64,000 nucleotides of DNA from Paenibacillus sp. UNC451MF (GTDB taxonomy: Bacteria > Bacillota > Bacilli > Paenibacillales > NBRC-103111): NCBI RefSeq assembly GCF_000686845.1, contig NZ_JMLS01000014.1, forward strand, positions 124,001 through 188,000, written 5' to 3'. Below are positions 1-8,178 of the stretch, one piece after another; position 1 is the first letter of the stretch, and every line of letters begins with the position of its first letter. Under the pieces are notes generated by a model. That model was not told where the DNA came from. It made no database searches and was given only the letters and a program-made list of their open reading frames with translations. Made by a program: the position numbers and the translations under genes.

Positions 1-390
1 CAGGAATGCTTCCCTTACTTGAAAGAAACCAAGGGAAGTGTCATCAACTTCGCATCTGGAGCCGGCTTGACAGGAATGGTCACCCAAGCCTCCTATGCGG
101 CAGCCAAAGAAGCGATTCGCGGACTTTCCCGAGTCGTCGCTAATGAATGGGGTCAGTACCAAATCAATGTGAACTTGATTAGCCCTATCGCCCTCTCCCC
201 AGGCGTTGAGCAGTGGAGAGAGCATTTCCCTGCGGCATACGAAGAGACTGTGAACAAAATCCCTTTAAAACGCATGGGAGATTGCGAACAGGATATCGGC
301 CGTGTTGCTGTCTTCTTGGCTAGTGAAGACTCCAGCTTCATCACCGGGCAAACCATTATGGTTGACGGCGGCTCTGTTATGTTAAGATAA
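1..390 (+). CDS. SDR family oxidoreductase, C-terminal part (cut by window start)
   Basis: This is the C-terminal 129 residues of a short-chain dehydrogenase/reductase; the frame is open to base 1, so the Rossmann nucleotide-binding start lies outside the window. Visible SDR marks are the catalytic serine region (INFASGAG), the YAAAK motif holding the catalytic Tyr and Lys, the following NVNLISP stretch, and the typical ending GQTIMVDGG. The family reduces or oxidises alcohol/keto groups with NAD(P)H; the substrate cannot be told. A MarR-type regulator gene begins 16 bases after the stop on the same strand, so the two are probably cotranscribed and the regulator may control the enzyme. Confidence 0.9.
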   Translation, partial: QECFPYLKETKGSVINFASGAGLTGMVTQASYAAAKEAIRGLSRVVANEWGQYQINVNLISPIALSPGVEQWREHFPAAYEETVNKIPLKRMGDCEQDIGRVAVFLASEDSSFITGQTIMVDGGSVMLR

Positions 391-405
391 GGACAGGCGC
401 ATTCT

Positions 406-876
406 ATGCCTGACTTATACTCGACTGAGGTGGCCTTATTGCTGACTGGAAAGAAAAAAGAGCTGTCTCGTTTATATGCTCAACAAACTTCGGATTATGT
501 AAATGAGTTCACTAAAATCATATGGAGCTACGATCTGACCGATTCCCAATATGCGTTGCTGCAAATTGTGAACCGGGAAGGCAAAAAGACTTGTTCCTAC
601 TTGGCCGATTCCCTCGGCGTCACTTTATCGGCTGTCACCAATCTTTCTAACAAGCTGGTGAAAAAAGGGTATATCGAGCGGATCATTCCGGAATCCGACA
701 GAAGAACGACTCTGCTGCAAATCACGGAATCCGGTCAAGCCATTATGCAAAAGATGATCGATCGCTACACGGAAATTTCGGAAGGAATGTGGACAGGGTT
801 TTCCGAGGAGGAAATGGAGCTGCTTATTGCGAGCTACCAGAAGTTGATTGCTAATATGGATCGAGAAAAGAAGTAG
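406..876 (+). CDS. MarR family transcriptional regulator
   Basis: A 156-residue winged-helix regulator of normal MarR length. The central part (about residues 45-110) has the helix-turn-helix around CSYLADSLGVTLSAVTNLSNKLVKKGYIER and the wing with PESDRRTTLLQIT, where DRR is the family's conserved wing motif. MarR proteins bind DNA as dimers and usually repress neighbouring genes until a small phenolic or oxidant ligand is bound; the ligand here is unknown. It follows the SDR gene by 16 bases and is closed by a long hairpin at 897-944. There is no ATG-proximal SD of unusual strength, but the start gives the expected N-terminal dimerisation helix. Confidence 0.9.
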   Translation: MPDLYSTEVALLLTGKKKELSRLYAQQTSDYVNEFTKIIWSYDLTDSQYALLQIVNREGKKTCSYLADSLGVTLSAVTNLSNKLVKKGYIERIIPESDRRTTLLQITESGQAIMQKMIDRYTEISEGMWTGFSEEEMELLIASYQKLIANMDREKK

Positions 877-896
877 TAAAACTCTCTAAACAACCA

Positions 897-944
897 GTAC
901 CCAAAAGACAGACAGCGGGGGGACCCTGTCTATCTTTTGGGTAC
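897..944. terminator. Convergent terminator hairpin
   Basis: 19-base arms at 897-915 and 926-944 are inverted copies with one mismatch, around a 10-base G-rich loop. The hairpin sits between the marR-like gene (+) and the osmC-like gene (-), which converge here, and probably ends both transcripts. The right arm is followed by only a short T run (TTTACA), so termination strength is uncertain. Confidence 0.75.
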
Positions 945-977
945 TTTACATTAACGGAGCTATAGCAGAATGAACAA

Positions 978-1532
978 TTAGACTTCTTGCTCCTGCTTAG
1001 CCTCAGGAACAGTATGGATAATCTCCCCTACGACAATTTGTGGATTCGCGAGAAGATTCAATACAGGGCATACCCGTTCTACCGCCTCATGAAGCTCAGC
1101 GATCGTTTGATCGGATTCAGGCGATACGATATGCAGCTTGTATTGTATATTGTGCGGATAGATTGGGATATCCTCATAGCCTGGCTTACCTGCCAGCGGA
1201 TGCTGCTGTCCGGTTACTTCAACCTCCAGAGATTCCAGCTTCACGCCGCGCTCAGCCGCTTGAATCAGAGTGATGTGTGTCAAGCAGCTGCCCAGCACAC
1301 CGAGCTGCAGCTCCGGAGAGCTCGGTCCAAGATCGTACCCTGCAAAATCTGGAGGGCTGTCGCTAATGATCTGAAAATCACGAATGCGGATTTCGCGAAC
1401 ACCGCTGCGACCTTTGGCTCTAACTTTCGCCCCGAAGCGGTGAGGTTCTAAATTCGGGTCGTTTTGTGCCTTTTCGCGTCTTGCAATGGAAGCTTCACGC
1501 TTCTCCAATAAATACTCATTCAATGTACTCAT
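978..1532 (-). CDS. OsmC family peroxidase-like protein
   Basis: A 184-residue OsmC/Ohr-superfamily protein. These small cytoplasmic dimers reduce organic hydroperoxides with two cysteines. Both are present: Cys83 in GSCLTH at the start of the central helix, and Cys155 in ERVCPVL. The length is a little above the usual 140-180 because of a charged N-terminal extension. The ATG at 1532 has AGAGGAG about eight bases upstream. It is the last gene after the Opp-like transporter operon, 103 bases beyond the unknown 177-residue gene, so cotranscription is plausible but not proved. The link between peroxide defence and peptide uptake is not explained by the sequence. Confidence 0.85.
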   Translation of the reverse strand: MSTLNEYLLEKREASIARREKAQNDPNLEPHRFGAKVRAKGRSGVREIRIRDFQIISDSPPDFAGYDLGPSSPELQLGVLGSCLTHITLIQAAERGVKLESLEVEVTGQQHPLAGKPGYEDIPIYPHNIQYKLHIVSPESDQTIAELHEAVERVCPVLNLLANPQIVVGEIIHTVPEAKQEQEV

Positions 1533-1635
1533 GTGTAAACACTCCTCTAATTTAAGTAAGATATAAAATGATGGCTTCGTAACTTCCTTATTCCAATGAG
1601 GTCAGGCCATATCCGATGAGTGAGCATCCGCAATT

Positions 1636-2169
1636 TTACCCAGCCTCACCTCCCTCAAAATGGATATTTTGATGATGGAGACGCTCTATGCGAATGGTGA
1701 TGGCTTGTTCCTCTTGAGAAACAAGATCCAAATGCACGGATGAAGGTTCATCCAGCCTCTCATTTCGCTCGATTACGCTAATCTGCCAAAATGCAGGGAT
1801 CGTTGCCTGAAGTAATGCGACGTTGCTCCTAGTCAACTTAAGCCCTTCCAAGGCTCCTTCGACTGCTTGGTAATCGACTTGCTCCTTTAAGCCAAAACGA
1901 TAGCTTATATAATGAATCAGTCCTCGCACAGTCAAAAATTTGAACTCGTATCCGTCCAGGATAGCTTGTTTAAGCTCCTCCCTGTTCTCCTCGCCATATT
2001 GAGTCAATATGTCCCATGTCAGCTGCTCCGGGCCTAATTGCTGCAGTGCAGCTGTATCCTTGCGATGAATCACACTGATTAATGCTTCATCCGATAGCCC
2101 TCCTGCTCTTGCTATTTCTAGCCGGATCCCTACGGGCTGCGGCAGTCTTACTCTCGTTACCTTGGTCAT
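1636..2169 (-). CDS. Unrecognised 177-residue protein of the Opp-like operon
   Basis: I do not recognise this protein. It is a soluble, acidic 177-residue sequence with no signal peptide, membrane segment or cysteine motif. The N-terminal two thirds look helical (for example LTWDILTQYGEENREELKQAILDG), and the C-terminal 50 residues look like beta strands with alternating charged residues. The frame is open further upstream, but ATG 2169 has AGAGGAGG ten bases before it, which decides the start. It lies 41 bases after the oppF-like gene in the same direction, so it is probably the sixth gene of the transporter operon and may serve as an accessory or regulatory factor. Confidence 0.75.
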   Translation of the reverse strand: MTKVTRVRLPQPVGIRLEIARAGGLSDEALISVIHRKDTAALQQLGPEQLTWDILTQYGEENREELKQAILDGYEFKFLTVRGLIHYISYRFGLKEQVDYQAVEGALEGLKLTRSNVALLQATIPAFWQISVIERNERLDEPSSVHLDLVSQEEQAITIRIERLHHQNIHFEGGEAG

Positions 2170-2210
2170 ATCAAGCACGCCTCCTCTAACCTCATGCTTC
2201 CTTTTGCAGC

Positions 2211-3176
2211 CTAAACCAAATGACAAGCGGCAAAGTGGCCTCCACCTAAATCACGGAATAAGGGCTCCTGTTCCCGACATACGGATGTGGCAATCGGGCA
2301 TCTTGTATGAAACTTACAGCCTGACGGCGGATTTGCCGGACTCGGGATATCTCCTTTCAAGACAATTCGCTCCCGTCTTGCTGTGGGATTCGGTATCGGA
2401 ACAGCGGACAGCAGCGCTTTCGTATACGGATGCTGAGGCCGGGTGAATAAGTCTTCCCGGGTGGCCATCTCAACAAGTGAGCCGAGATAAAGCACACCGA
2501 TCGTGGAGCACAGGTGCTCAACCACACTCAAATCGTGCGAGATGAATAAGTAGGTCAGTTGTCTGCTTTCCTGCAGATCATGCAGCAAGTTGATAATTTG
2601 CGCCTGGATAGAAACGTCCAACGCCGAGACCGGCTCATCCGCCACTATGAATTCCGGATTCAAAATAATGGCTCTCGCGATCCCAATCCGCTGCCGTTGG
2701 CCGCCTGAAAATTCATGTGGAAATCGGTCGATATGATAGGGCGCCAAGCCGCAAAGGGACAGTACCTCCCGCACCCTCTCTCGCGCTTCAGCCTTCGTGG
2801 CAATCCCATGGTCCAGCAGCGCCTCTCCAATGGCGTCACCAATACGGATGCGTGGATGAAGCGACCCGTAAGGGTCTTGAAACACCATCTGCATCCGCGG
2901 ACGGATACGGCGCAGCTCTGCGGGCGAAAGTCCGAACAGATCGATGCCATCAAAGGTTACTTCGCCCTCTGTTTTGTCCGACAGGCGCAGCAGCGTCCGG
3001 CCTATCGTACTTTTGCCGCTGCCCGACTCTCCTACAAGACCGAAGGTTTCGCCGCGCCGTATTGCCATATCGATACCGTCTACGGCTCTCACATCGCCTG
3101 TTTTCCCTCCAAAAATGCCCTTGTGAATCGGAAAATACGTTTTTAAGCCTTTAACCTGAACCAACGGTTCGGACAT
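2211..3176 (-). CDS. oppF: Oligopeptide/dipeptide ABC transporter ATP-binding protein (OppF type)
   Basis: A 321-residue ABC ATPase that energises peptide-type uptake. Walker A is GESGSGKST, the signature is FSGGQRQRIGIARA, and Walker B is [12 protein letters not shown]. The C-terminal oligopeptide-transporter extension has [12 protein letters not shown] and the cysteine cluster CKFHTRCP..C typical of OppD/OppF. The frame is open far upstream, but ATG 3176 is preceded by GAGGAGG and overlaps the end of the oppD-like gene by 26 bases, which fits translational coupling. It works with the OppD-like ATPase and the two permeases encoded just upstream. Substrate may be peptides, nickel or another small solute; the sequence alone does not decide. 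Confidence 0.92.
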   Translation of the reverse strand: MSEPLVQVKGLKTYFPIHKGIFGGKTGDVRAVDGIDMAIRRGETFGLVGESGSGKSTIGRTLLRLSDKTEGEVTFDGIDLFGLSPAELRRIRPRMQMVFQDPYGSLHPRIRIGDAIGEALLDHGIATKAEARERVREVLSLCGLAPYHIDRFPHEFSGGQRQRIGIARAIILNPEFIVADEPVSALDVSIQAQIINLLHDLQESRQLTYLFISHDLSVVEHLCSTIGVLYLGSLVEMATREDLFTRPQHPYTKALLSAVPIPNPTARRERIVLKGDIPSPANPPSGCKFHTRCPIATSVCREQEPLFRDLGGGHFAACHLV

Positions 3177-4158
3177 GCGGTATCGCCTCCTCATAAAGCC
3201 AGCATGCGATTTGATGACCATCCTCCGCATCACGTAAAGGTGGCTGTTTCGTACGGCATATGTCCATGCAGTGTTCGCACCTGTCGCTGAAATAGCAGGC
3301 ATCCCCTAATCCTACAGGGCTCGGCACTTGACCAGGAATGGAATATAACCGTTCCTGCCGCTGCCGGATAACCGGTCTGGACTTCAGTAAGCCCAGTGTA
3401 TAAGGATGCTTCGGATGCTCGAACAGGGAGTGGACCGGTGCCTGCTCTATGACCTTGCCGCAGTACATGACGACTACATAATCAGCCATCTCCGCTACAA
3501 CGCCAAGATCATGGGTGATGAGCAGAATCGACATGCTCCGCTCCTCCTTGATCTCCCGCAGCAGGTCTAAGATTTGCGCTTGTATCGTCACATCCAGCGC
3601 AGTCGTAGGCTCATCGGCAATAAGGAGCTTCGGGTTGCAGCAAAGGGCAATCGCGATCATTACTCGCTGAAGCATCCCCCCGCTCAGCTCATGCGGATAA
3701 GCGTCGACGATTTCCTTCGCCCGAGGAATACCGACCCGTTCAATCAGCTCTACCGCCCGGATACGTGCTATCTTTTTACTTAAACTTAAGTGTCGGATTA
3801 ATGGCTCCATCAGCTGCTCTCCGATGGTCAGCACTGGATTCAGGGAAGACATTGGCTCCTGAAAAATCATCGCCAAATCCCGACCCCGCAGCCGATGAAT
3901 TTCTTTCCTGCCCGCCTTCAATAAATCTTGATTTTCAAATAGGATGCGACCGCCCATTATTCGGCCCGGTGGCTCCTCAATCAGTCCCATCATCGATAGG
4001 GCCGTGACGCTTTTACCGCATCCTGACTCTCCTACCAGCGCCACCGTTTCCCCCTCATGAATGCGAAAGCTCACTCCATTGACCGATTGGACGATGCCTT
4101 CCTCGGTGTAGAAATACGTATGCAAGTCTTGAAATTGTGCCAATGTCCTCCGGGTCAT
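3151..4158 (-). CDS. oppD: Oligopeptide/dipeptide ABC transporter ATP-binding protein (OppD type)
   Basis: A 335-residue ABC ATPase, the partner of the OppF-like protein. Walker A is GESGCGKS, the signature is [16 protein letters not shown], and Walker B is [12 protein letters not shown]. The C-terminal peptide-transporter extension carries [12 protein letters not shown] and a cysteine set ([14 protein letters not shown]) of the kind that holds an iron-sulfur or metal site in some DppD/OppD proteins. ATG 4158 follows AAGGTAGGTGAA, ten bases after the stop of the permease gene. Length and motif order are normal. Confidence 0.92.
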   Translation of the reverse strand: MTRRTLAQFQDLHTYFYTEEGIVQSVNGVSFRIHEGETVALVGESGCGKSVTALSMMGLIEEPPGRIMGGRILFENQDLLKAGRKEIHRLRGRDLAMIFQEPMSSLNPVLTIGEQLMEPLIRHLSLSKKIARIRAVELIERVGIPRAKEIVDAYPHELSGGMLQRVMIAIALCCNPKLLIADEPTTALDVTIQAQILDLLREIKEERSMSILLITHDLGVVAEMADYVVVMYCGKVIEQAPVHSLFEHPKHPYTLGLLKSRPVIRQRQERLYSIPGQVPSPVGLGDACYFSDRCEHCMDICRTKQPPLRDAEDGHQIACWLYEEAIPHVRTVGSG

Positions 4159-4168
4159 GCTGGTTCAC

Positions 4169-5104
4169 CTACCTTTTCATTCTGGGGTCTAACGCATCAC
4201 GCAAGCCGTCGCCCAACAAATTAATCGCAATCACCGTTAGAAAAATTGCTGAACCCGGAGGAATCCACAGCCAAGGTCTCATCTGAAAATCAATCAGCGA
4301 ATTGGCTGCCGCCATCATGTTGCCCCAGGAAGGAGTCGGCGGCACCACGCCTAAACCCAAGTAGCTTAGTACGGTCTCACTTAAGATCGCGCGAGCTACG
4401 CTCAGTGTCGCAACCACAATAATGATCGGTACTGCATTAAGCATCAGATGGACGATTTTGCGTCTGTCGCTGAGCCCCAAGGATTCAGCCGCCATCATAT
4501 AGGGCCGTTCCCGAAACGATAAAATCTGGCTGCGCACCATCCTCGCCAAGGAGGGCCAAGCCATGAAGCTGATCATCAGCATCACCATATAGATGCGATA
4601 TTCTGAAGGAACCTTCAGATCGGATAAAATGGCCCCGAGGATAATTAAAATTGGTATTTCCGGCACCGCCAGCAATATATCGGCCGTCCTCATCACCAGA
4701 TGGTCGACAAACCCACGATAAAATCCGGCTAATGCACCAAGCAGAGAGCCGACTGCAACGGACAGTACCATCGATACAAGTCCGACAACAAGTGATATTC
4801 TTCCTGCCTGCATCAAGCGGGTGAGAACGTCTCTTCCCAGATTGTCGGTGCCCAACCAATGTGAAGCCGTCGGCGGCTTATTGATCAGTGATACGTTCAC
4901 CTTCCCCATCGCATAATCCGAAAACAATGGACCTACGAAGCAGAACAAAAACATAGCCAGCAAAAACAATAACCCGGATACAGCCAGCTTATTTCGTTTT
5001 AGTCTCCGATAAGATGATCTCCATAGGGATGAAGAGACAGCCGCCTTCCCTGTCGGACTGACCTTCAAACGGGCATGGATCGCTTCCGATGATTCCAAAG
5101 CCAT
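4169..5104 (-). CDS. oppC: ABC transporter permease (OppC/DppC type)
   Basis: A 311-residue inner-membrane permease. After a cytoplasmic N-terminal tail of about 40 residues there is a first membrane helix (LAVSGLLFLLAMFLFCFVG), the OppC_N region and then five more helices. The coupling loop that contacts the ATPases is around FRERPYMMAAESLGLSDRR, which contains the EAA-type motif. It pairs with the OppB-type permease encoded 13 bases upstream. ATG 5104 has AAGGAAGTGAG in the right place. Confidence 0.92.
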   Translation of the reverse strand: MALESSEAIHARLKVSPTGKAAVSSSLWRSSYRRLKRNKLAVSGLLFLLAMFLFCFVGPLFSDYAMGKVNVSLINKPPTASHWLGTDNLGRDVLTRLMQAGRISLVVGLVSMVLSVAVGSLLGALAGFYRGFVDHLVMRTADILLAVPEIPILIILGAILSDLKVPSEYRIYMVMLMISFMAWPSLARMVRSQILSFRERPYMMAAESLGLSDRRKIVHLMLNAVPIIIVVATLSVARAILSETVLSYLGLGVVPPTPSWGNMMAAANSLIDFQMRPWLWIPPGSAIFLTVIAINLLGDGLRDALDPRMKR

Positions 5105-5117
5105 AAGCTCACTTCCT

Positions 5118-6074
5118 TTATTTTAGACGGATGCGTGGATCAGCCACGGCATACAACCAATCCGCAAGCAGGTTTCCTATCACCGTAAGTACCGCAAGGA
5201 ACATCGTAAAGCCCATCAAAACCGTATAGTCTCGATTCGATATCGCCTCCATGTGAATGTACCCGACACCCGGCCATGTAAAAATCCGTTCGGTTATAAT
5301 AGCTCCTGAAAACAAACCGGGAAGCTCCAGCCCCAGTAACGTAATGGCCGGCAGCAGAGCATTGCGCAAGGCATGCTTGTAAATGACGGTTCGTTCCTTC
5401 AAGCCTTTGGCTCTTGCGGTTCGAACGAAGTCCTGCTTGATCACATCAATCATGTTGGTGCGAAAATGGCGGGTCAATGATCCTACGCTGAGCACTGTCA
5501 GCACAGTTGTAGGAAGAATCATATGACGTATAATTTCCCAAAGGCGGGCATAGCCGGTTGTTTGACTGCCTGTGTCCAATATGCCTCCGATCGGAAGCCA
5601 TCCAAGGTCTACAGCAAACCATTTGATCAGCAGCAAGCCGATGAAGAAAGAAGGAAACGACATCGCCCCGAATACGGCCAATGTAATCAACGAATCGTAC
5701 CAAGAGTATTGCCTTGTTGCAGAGAACACACCGATGAATACGGCGATAACCCAAGTCAAAATTAAGGATATACCGGCAATCATGAATGAATTGAGAACGT
5801 ACTCCTTCAAAACCGCCGCCACAGGCTGCTGATATTGCAGTGAATACCCGAAATCTCCTCTAAACGCATTCCCCAACCAAATGAAATAACGTTCCCACAA
5901 CGGTTTATCCAAACCGTACATCGCTTTAAGCTCTGCCGCCCGCTCCGGTGTCAGCATGACATCTGAATCGACATAATCGCCGGGAGCCAGCGCAAAGATA
6001 AAGAAAATGATGATCGATGCGCCAATCACCGTAGGGATGAGATGCAGTACTCTTTTGACCATATATTGACGCAT
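5118..6074 (-). CDS. oppB: ABC transporter permease (OppB/DppB type)
   Basis: A 318-residue permease with the hallmark N-terminus of OppB/DppB proteins (a first membrane helix directly after a basic start, then the extracytoplasmic stretch with ERAAELKAMYGLDKPLWERY and GDFGYS). The coupling motif is in DFVRTARAKGLKERTVIYKHALRNALLP. Six membrane helices are expected. The start is preceded by AAGGAGGC. It lies between the binding-protein gene (59-base gap) and oppC. Confidence 0.92.
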   Translation of the reverse strand: MRQYMVKRVLHLIPTVIGASIIIFFIFALAPGDYVDSDVMLTPERAAELKAMYGLDKPLWERYFIWLGNAFRGDFGYSLQYQQPVAAVLKEYVLNSFMIAGISLILTWVIAVFIGVFSATRQYSWYDSLITLAVFGAMSFPSFFIGLLLIKWFAVDLGWLPIGGILDTGSQTTGYARLWEIIRHMILPTTVLTVLSVGSLTRHFRTNMIDVIKQDFVRTARAKGLKERTVIYKHALRNALLPAITLLGLELPGLFSGAIITERIFTWPGVGYIHMEAISNRDYTVLMGFTMFLAVLTVIGNLLADWLYAVADPRIRLK

Positions 6075-6133
6075 GACACCTGTTGCCTCCTTGCCGGTCG
6101 GCTCCTACTCACGGCTTAGGTCCGGTTACGGCG

Positions 6134-7855
6134 TTATTCAATCTTTAATTTGGGAATAGAACGGTTGAGGATGGACACCGGATCAGGATTAATCCCTTGA
6201 ATACGGGCATTGTGCGCCGATAATATTTTCAAATACGACAGCAGCAGCACCGGTGGATCCTCCTTCAATTGTTTGTACAGATCGTGATAGATCGGAATTC
6301 GTTTATTCGTATCCAGCGTCTCGGTTCCCTGGTCAATCAATTGATCGACCTTCGGGTTCGAATAGCCGCTGACATTGTATTTGGTCTGGAAGCTTTTTAC
6401 GCCGTCGTAAGGGTCCGAGAAATTGGTTGAAGTAAAGGAAGCTACGTCAAAATCGCCTTTTTTTCGTTTGGCAAGCAGCGCATTGAAATCAAGAATCTCC
6501 GCCTCAATGGCAACCCCGATGTCCTTGAAATTTTCTTTGGCCAAAGGAATCAGCACATCGTCGATGTTGTACCCCTTACGTCCCAAATATTGCAGCTTGA
6601 GCTTTTGCCCATCCTTCTCCCGAATACCGTCAGCACCGACCTTCCAGCCTGCTTCATCCAGAAGCTGCTTCGCTTTTTGCGGATCGAACGGATAAGGCGC
6701 TACCTCCTTTGTATAGGCCCACGATGCGGGGGATACGGGGACATTGGCGACTTCACCGAACCCTTGATACAAAATATCGGTAAACTTTTGCCTGTCCAGT
6801 CCGTAATATAATGCCTGCCTTACACGCTTATCCTTCAGGAATTTGCCTCCACTGTTAAAATCCAGATAGACGTAGGAGGTAGCTGTGAAGGTGTTGATAT
6901 TGACAAATCCAAGTGCTTTCAGCTGATCGAAATTATCCCGGTTCGCCGTAAATCGGTCGTAATCCGTTTCCCCTACTTTGATATATTGAAGATTCGTATC
7001 GTTGTTCGTAATTTTAAAAATGAAGTTGTCTACGGGCGGCTTCCCTGTATAATAATTCGGATTCGCCGTAAAACGGACTTCCTGACCTTTGATAAATTTA
7101 TCGAACTTATAAGGACCTGCCCCAAGCGGCTTGTCGTGAAGCGTCTTAATATAATCCAGATTGCCTTGCTTGTACTCTTTGCCGTAATAAGCTTTGGACA
7201 ATACCTCACCGCCGAGCAGCGGAAGCGCCAGAGTAGTGACCTTCTCCGTCGTAATTTGAATCGTCTGCGGATCGATCACCTTAATCCCTTCAACGGTATC
7301 CTCTTTTTTCTCTTTGTAGGCAACTCCACCCTTAATGTTGGCTTGTGAAATATCGACTCTTCCGTCATAAGCAGGATCGTGCAGCAAGGTCAAAGTGAAG
7401 GCTACATCCTCCGCTGTCAACGGTGTACCATCGCTGAACTTCAGATTAGGTCTCAAGCGGAAAGTATAGGTCAGTTGGTCCGCGCTCGTGTCCCACTTCT
7501 CAGCCAGCTCCGGAATCGGCTTGCCGGTTTCGTCTTTAGTGATCAAAGAGGCGAACAAGACGCCTGTGACATTGCCATCCCAGCCGTTCTGATAAAAATA
7601 GGGATTAAAGACTCCTTCTGGCGTTTGCGTTCCTGATATGAATGTTGTTGTTCTTTTTTTAGCCGTCTCGGGATTTTTGGACACATCCGACGCTTTGACC
7701 AGTCCGTCTTTAATATTATTTAGACCAGCCTCGTTCTTCCCTTCCGCCTTCTCTGCCGTGTCCGGCCCCGTAGCTGATTGATTCCCGCCACATGCTGATA
7801 ACAGCAGCGCCAACGCTAATACCGACACGCTTGCTTTCATCCATTTCCTCTTCAT
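6134..7855 (-). CDS. oppA: Extracellular solute-binding lipoprotein, family 5 (OppA/DppA type)
   Basis: A 573-residue type-5 solute-binding protein, the extracytoplasmic receptor of the peptide-type transporter. The N-terminus has a lipoprotein signal with lipobox LLSACGGN (Cys about residue 22), followed by a linker and the SBP_bac_5 fold: LAEKWDTSADQLTYTFRLRPNLKFSDGTPLTAEDV is the family's best-conserved block. Length is normal for OppA/DppA/NikA-type receptors. ATG 7855 has AGGGGAT upstream. It is the first gene of the operon, with a candidate promoter at about 7899-7904. Confidence 0.92.
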   Translation of the reverse strand: MKRKWMKASVSVLALALLLSACGGNQSATGPDTAEKAEGKNEAGLNNIKDGLVKASDVSKNPETAKKRTTTFISGTQTPEGVFNPYFYQNGWDGNVTGVLFASLITKDETGKPIPELAEKWDTSADQLTYTFRLRPNLKFSDGTPLTAEDVAFTLTLLHDPAYDGRVDISQANIKGGVAYKEKKEDTVEGIKVIDPQTIQITTEKVTTLALPLLGGEVLSKAYYGKEYKQGNLDYIKTLHDKPLGAGPYKFDKFIKGQEVRFTANPNYYTGKPPVDNFIFKITNNDTNLQYIKVGETDYDRFTANRDNFDQLKALGFVNINTFTATSYVYLDFNSGGKFLKDKRVRQALYYGLDRQKFTDILYQGFGEVANVPVSPASWAYTKEVAPYPFDPQKAKQLLDEAGWKVGADGIREKDGQKLKLQYLGRKGYNIDDVLIPLAKENFKDIGVAIEAEILDFNALLAKRKKGDFDVASFTSTNFSDPYDGVKSFQTKYNVSGYSNPKVDQLIDQGTETLDTNKRIPIYHDLYKQLKEDPPVLLLSYLKILSAHNARIQGINPDPVSILNRSIPKLKIE

Positions 7856-7898
7856 CTCTGATCCCCTGCTTTCATTGTCATAGAAGCATTAAATGCAT

Positions 7899-7904
7899 AT
7901 TATA
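7899..7904 (-). promoter_or_regulatory. Candidate -10 box for the Opp-like operon
   Basis: On the minus strand a perfect TATAAT lies about 45 bases before the oppA-like start codon. No good TTGACA-type -35 is visible at 16-18 bases upstream, so either the promoter is weak or it needs an activator. Confidence 0.4.
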
Positions 7905-7991
7905 CATAGTAAAATAGTCGGAATAATAAGATGAACCATCCACTTATGGTCTCCAGGGTACGCTTAATAGACCAACCGTTCCCATCAGTCG

Positions 7992-8110
7992 GTCTCCGTT
8001 TGTTACGGTAGACTCCTCTTACCATTGAAATTATGTATCGATACCTAAGCTAACATCCAAAACAAAAAAGGAGACCAACAACAATCGTTAGTCTCCGTCT
8101 GTACGGTAGA
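7992..8110. repeat. Pair of 20-base imperfect direct repeats with GGTCTCC/AGACC arms
   Basis: GTCTCCGTTTGTTACGGTAG (7992-8011) recurs as GTCTCCGTCTGTACGGTAG (8091-8109), 99 bases away. GGTCT and AGACC words also occur at about 7949, 7972 and 7991, so several alternative hairpins can form. The block lies between the terminator of the polysaccharide operon and the promoter of the Opp-like operon in a 323-base stretch without genes. It may be an operator or leader for the latter, or a relic of rearrangement. Confidence 0.4.
8064..8096 (-). terminator. Rho-independent terminator of the polysaccharide operon
   Basis: Read on the minus strand, a ten-base stem (GGAGACTAAC paired with GTTGGTCTCC, one wobble/mismatch) with a seven-base loop is followed directly by six T. 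It lies 83 bases after the stop of the 1260-residue lyase, the last gene of the operon. Confidence 0.85.
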
Positions 8111-8178
8111 TATCAAAGTATTCTTATGTGATTTATATGCTATCATCGTCTGCTACATCTGTCAACCATTTTGTAGGC

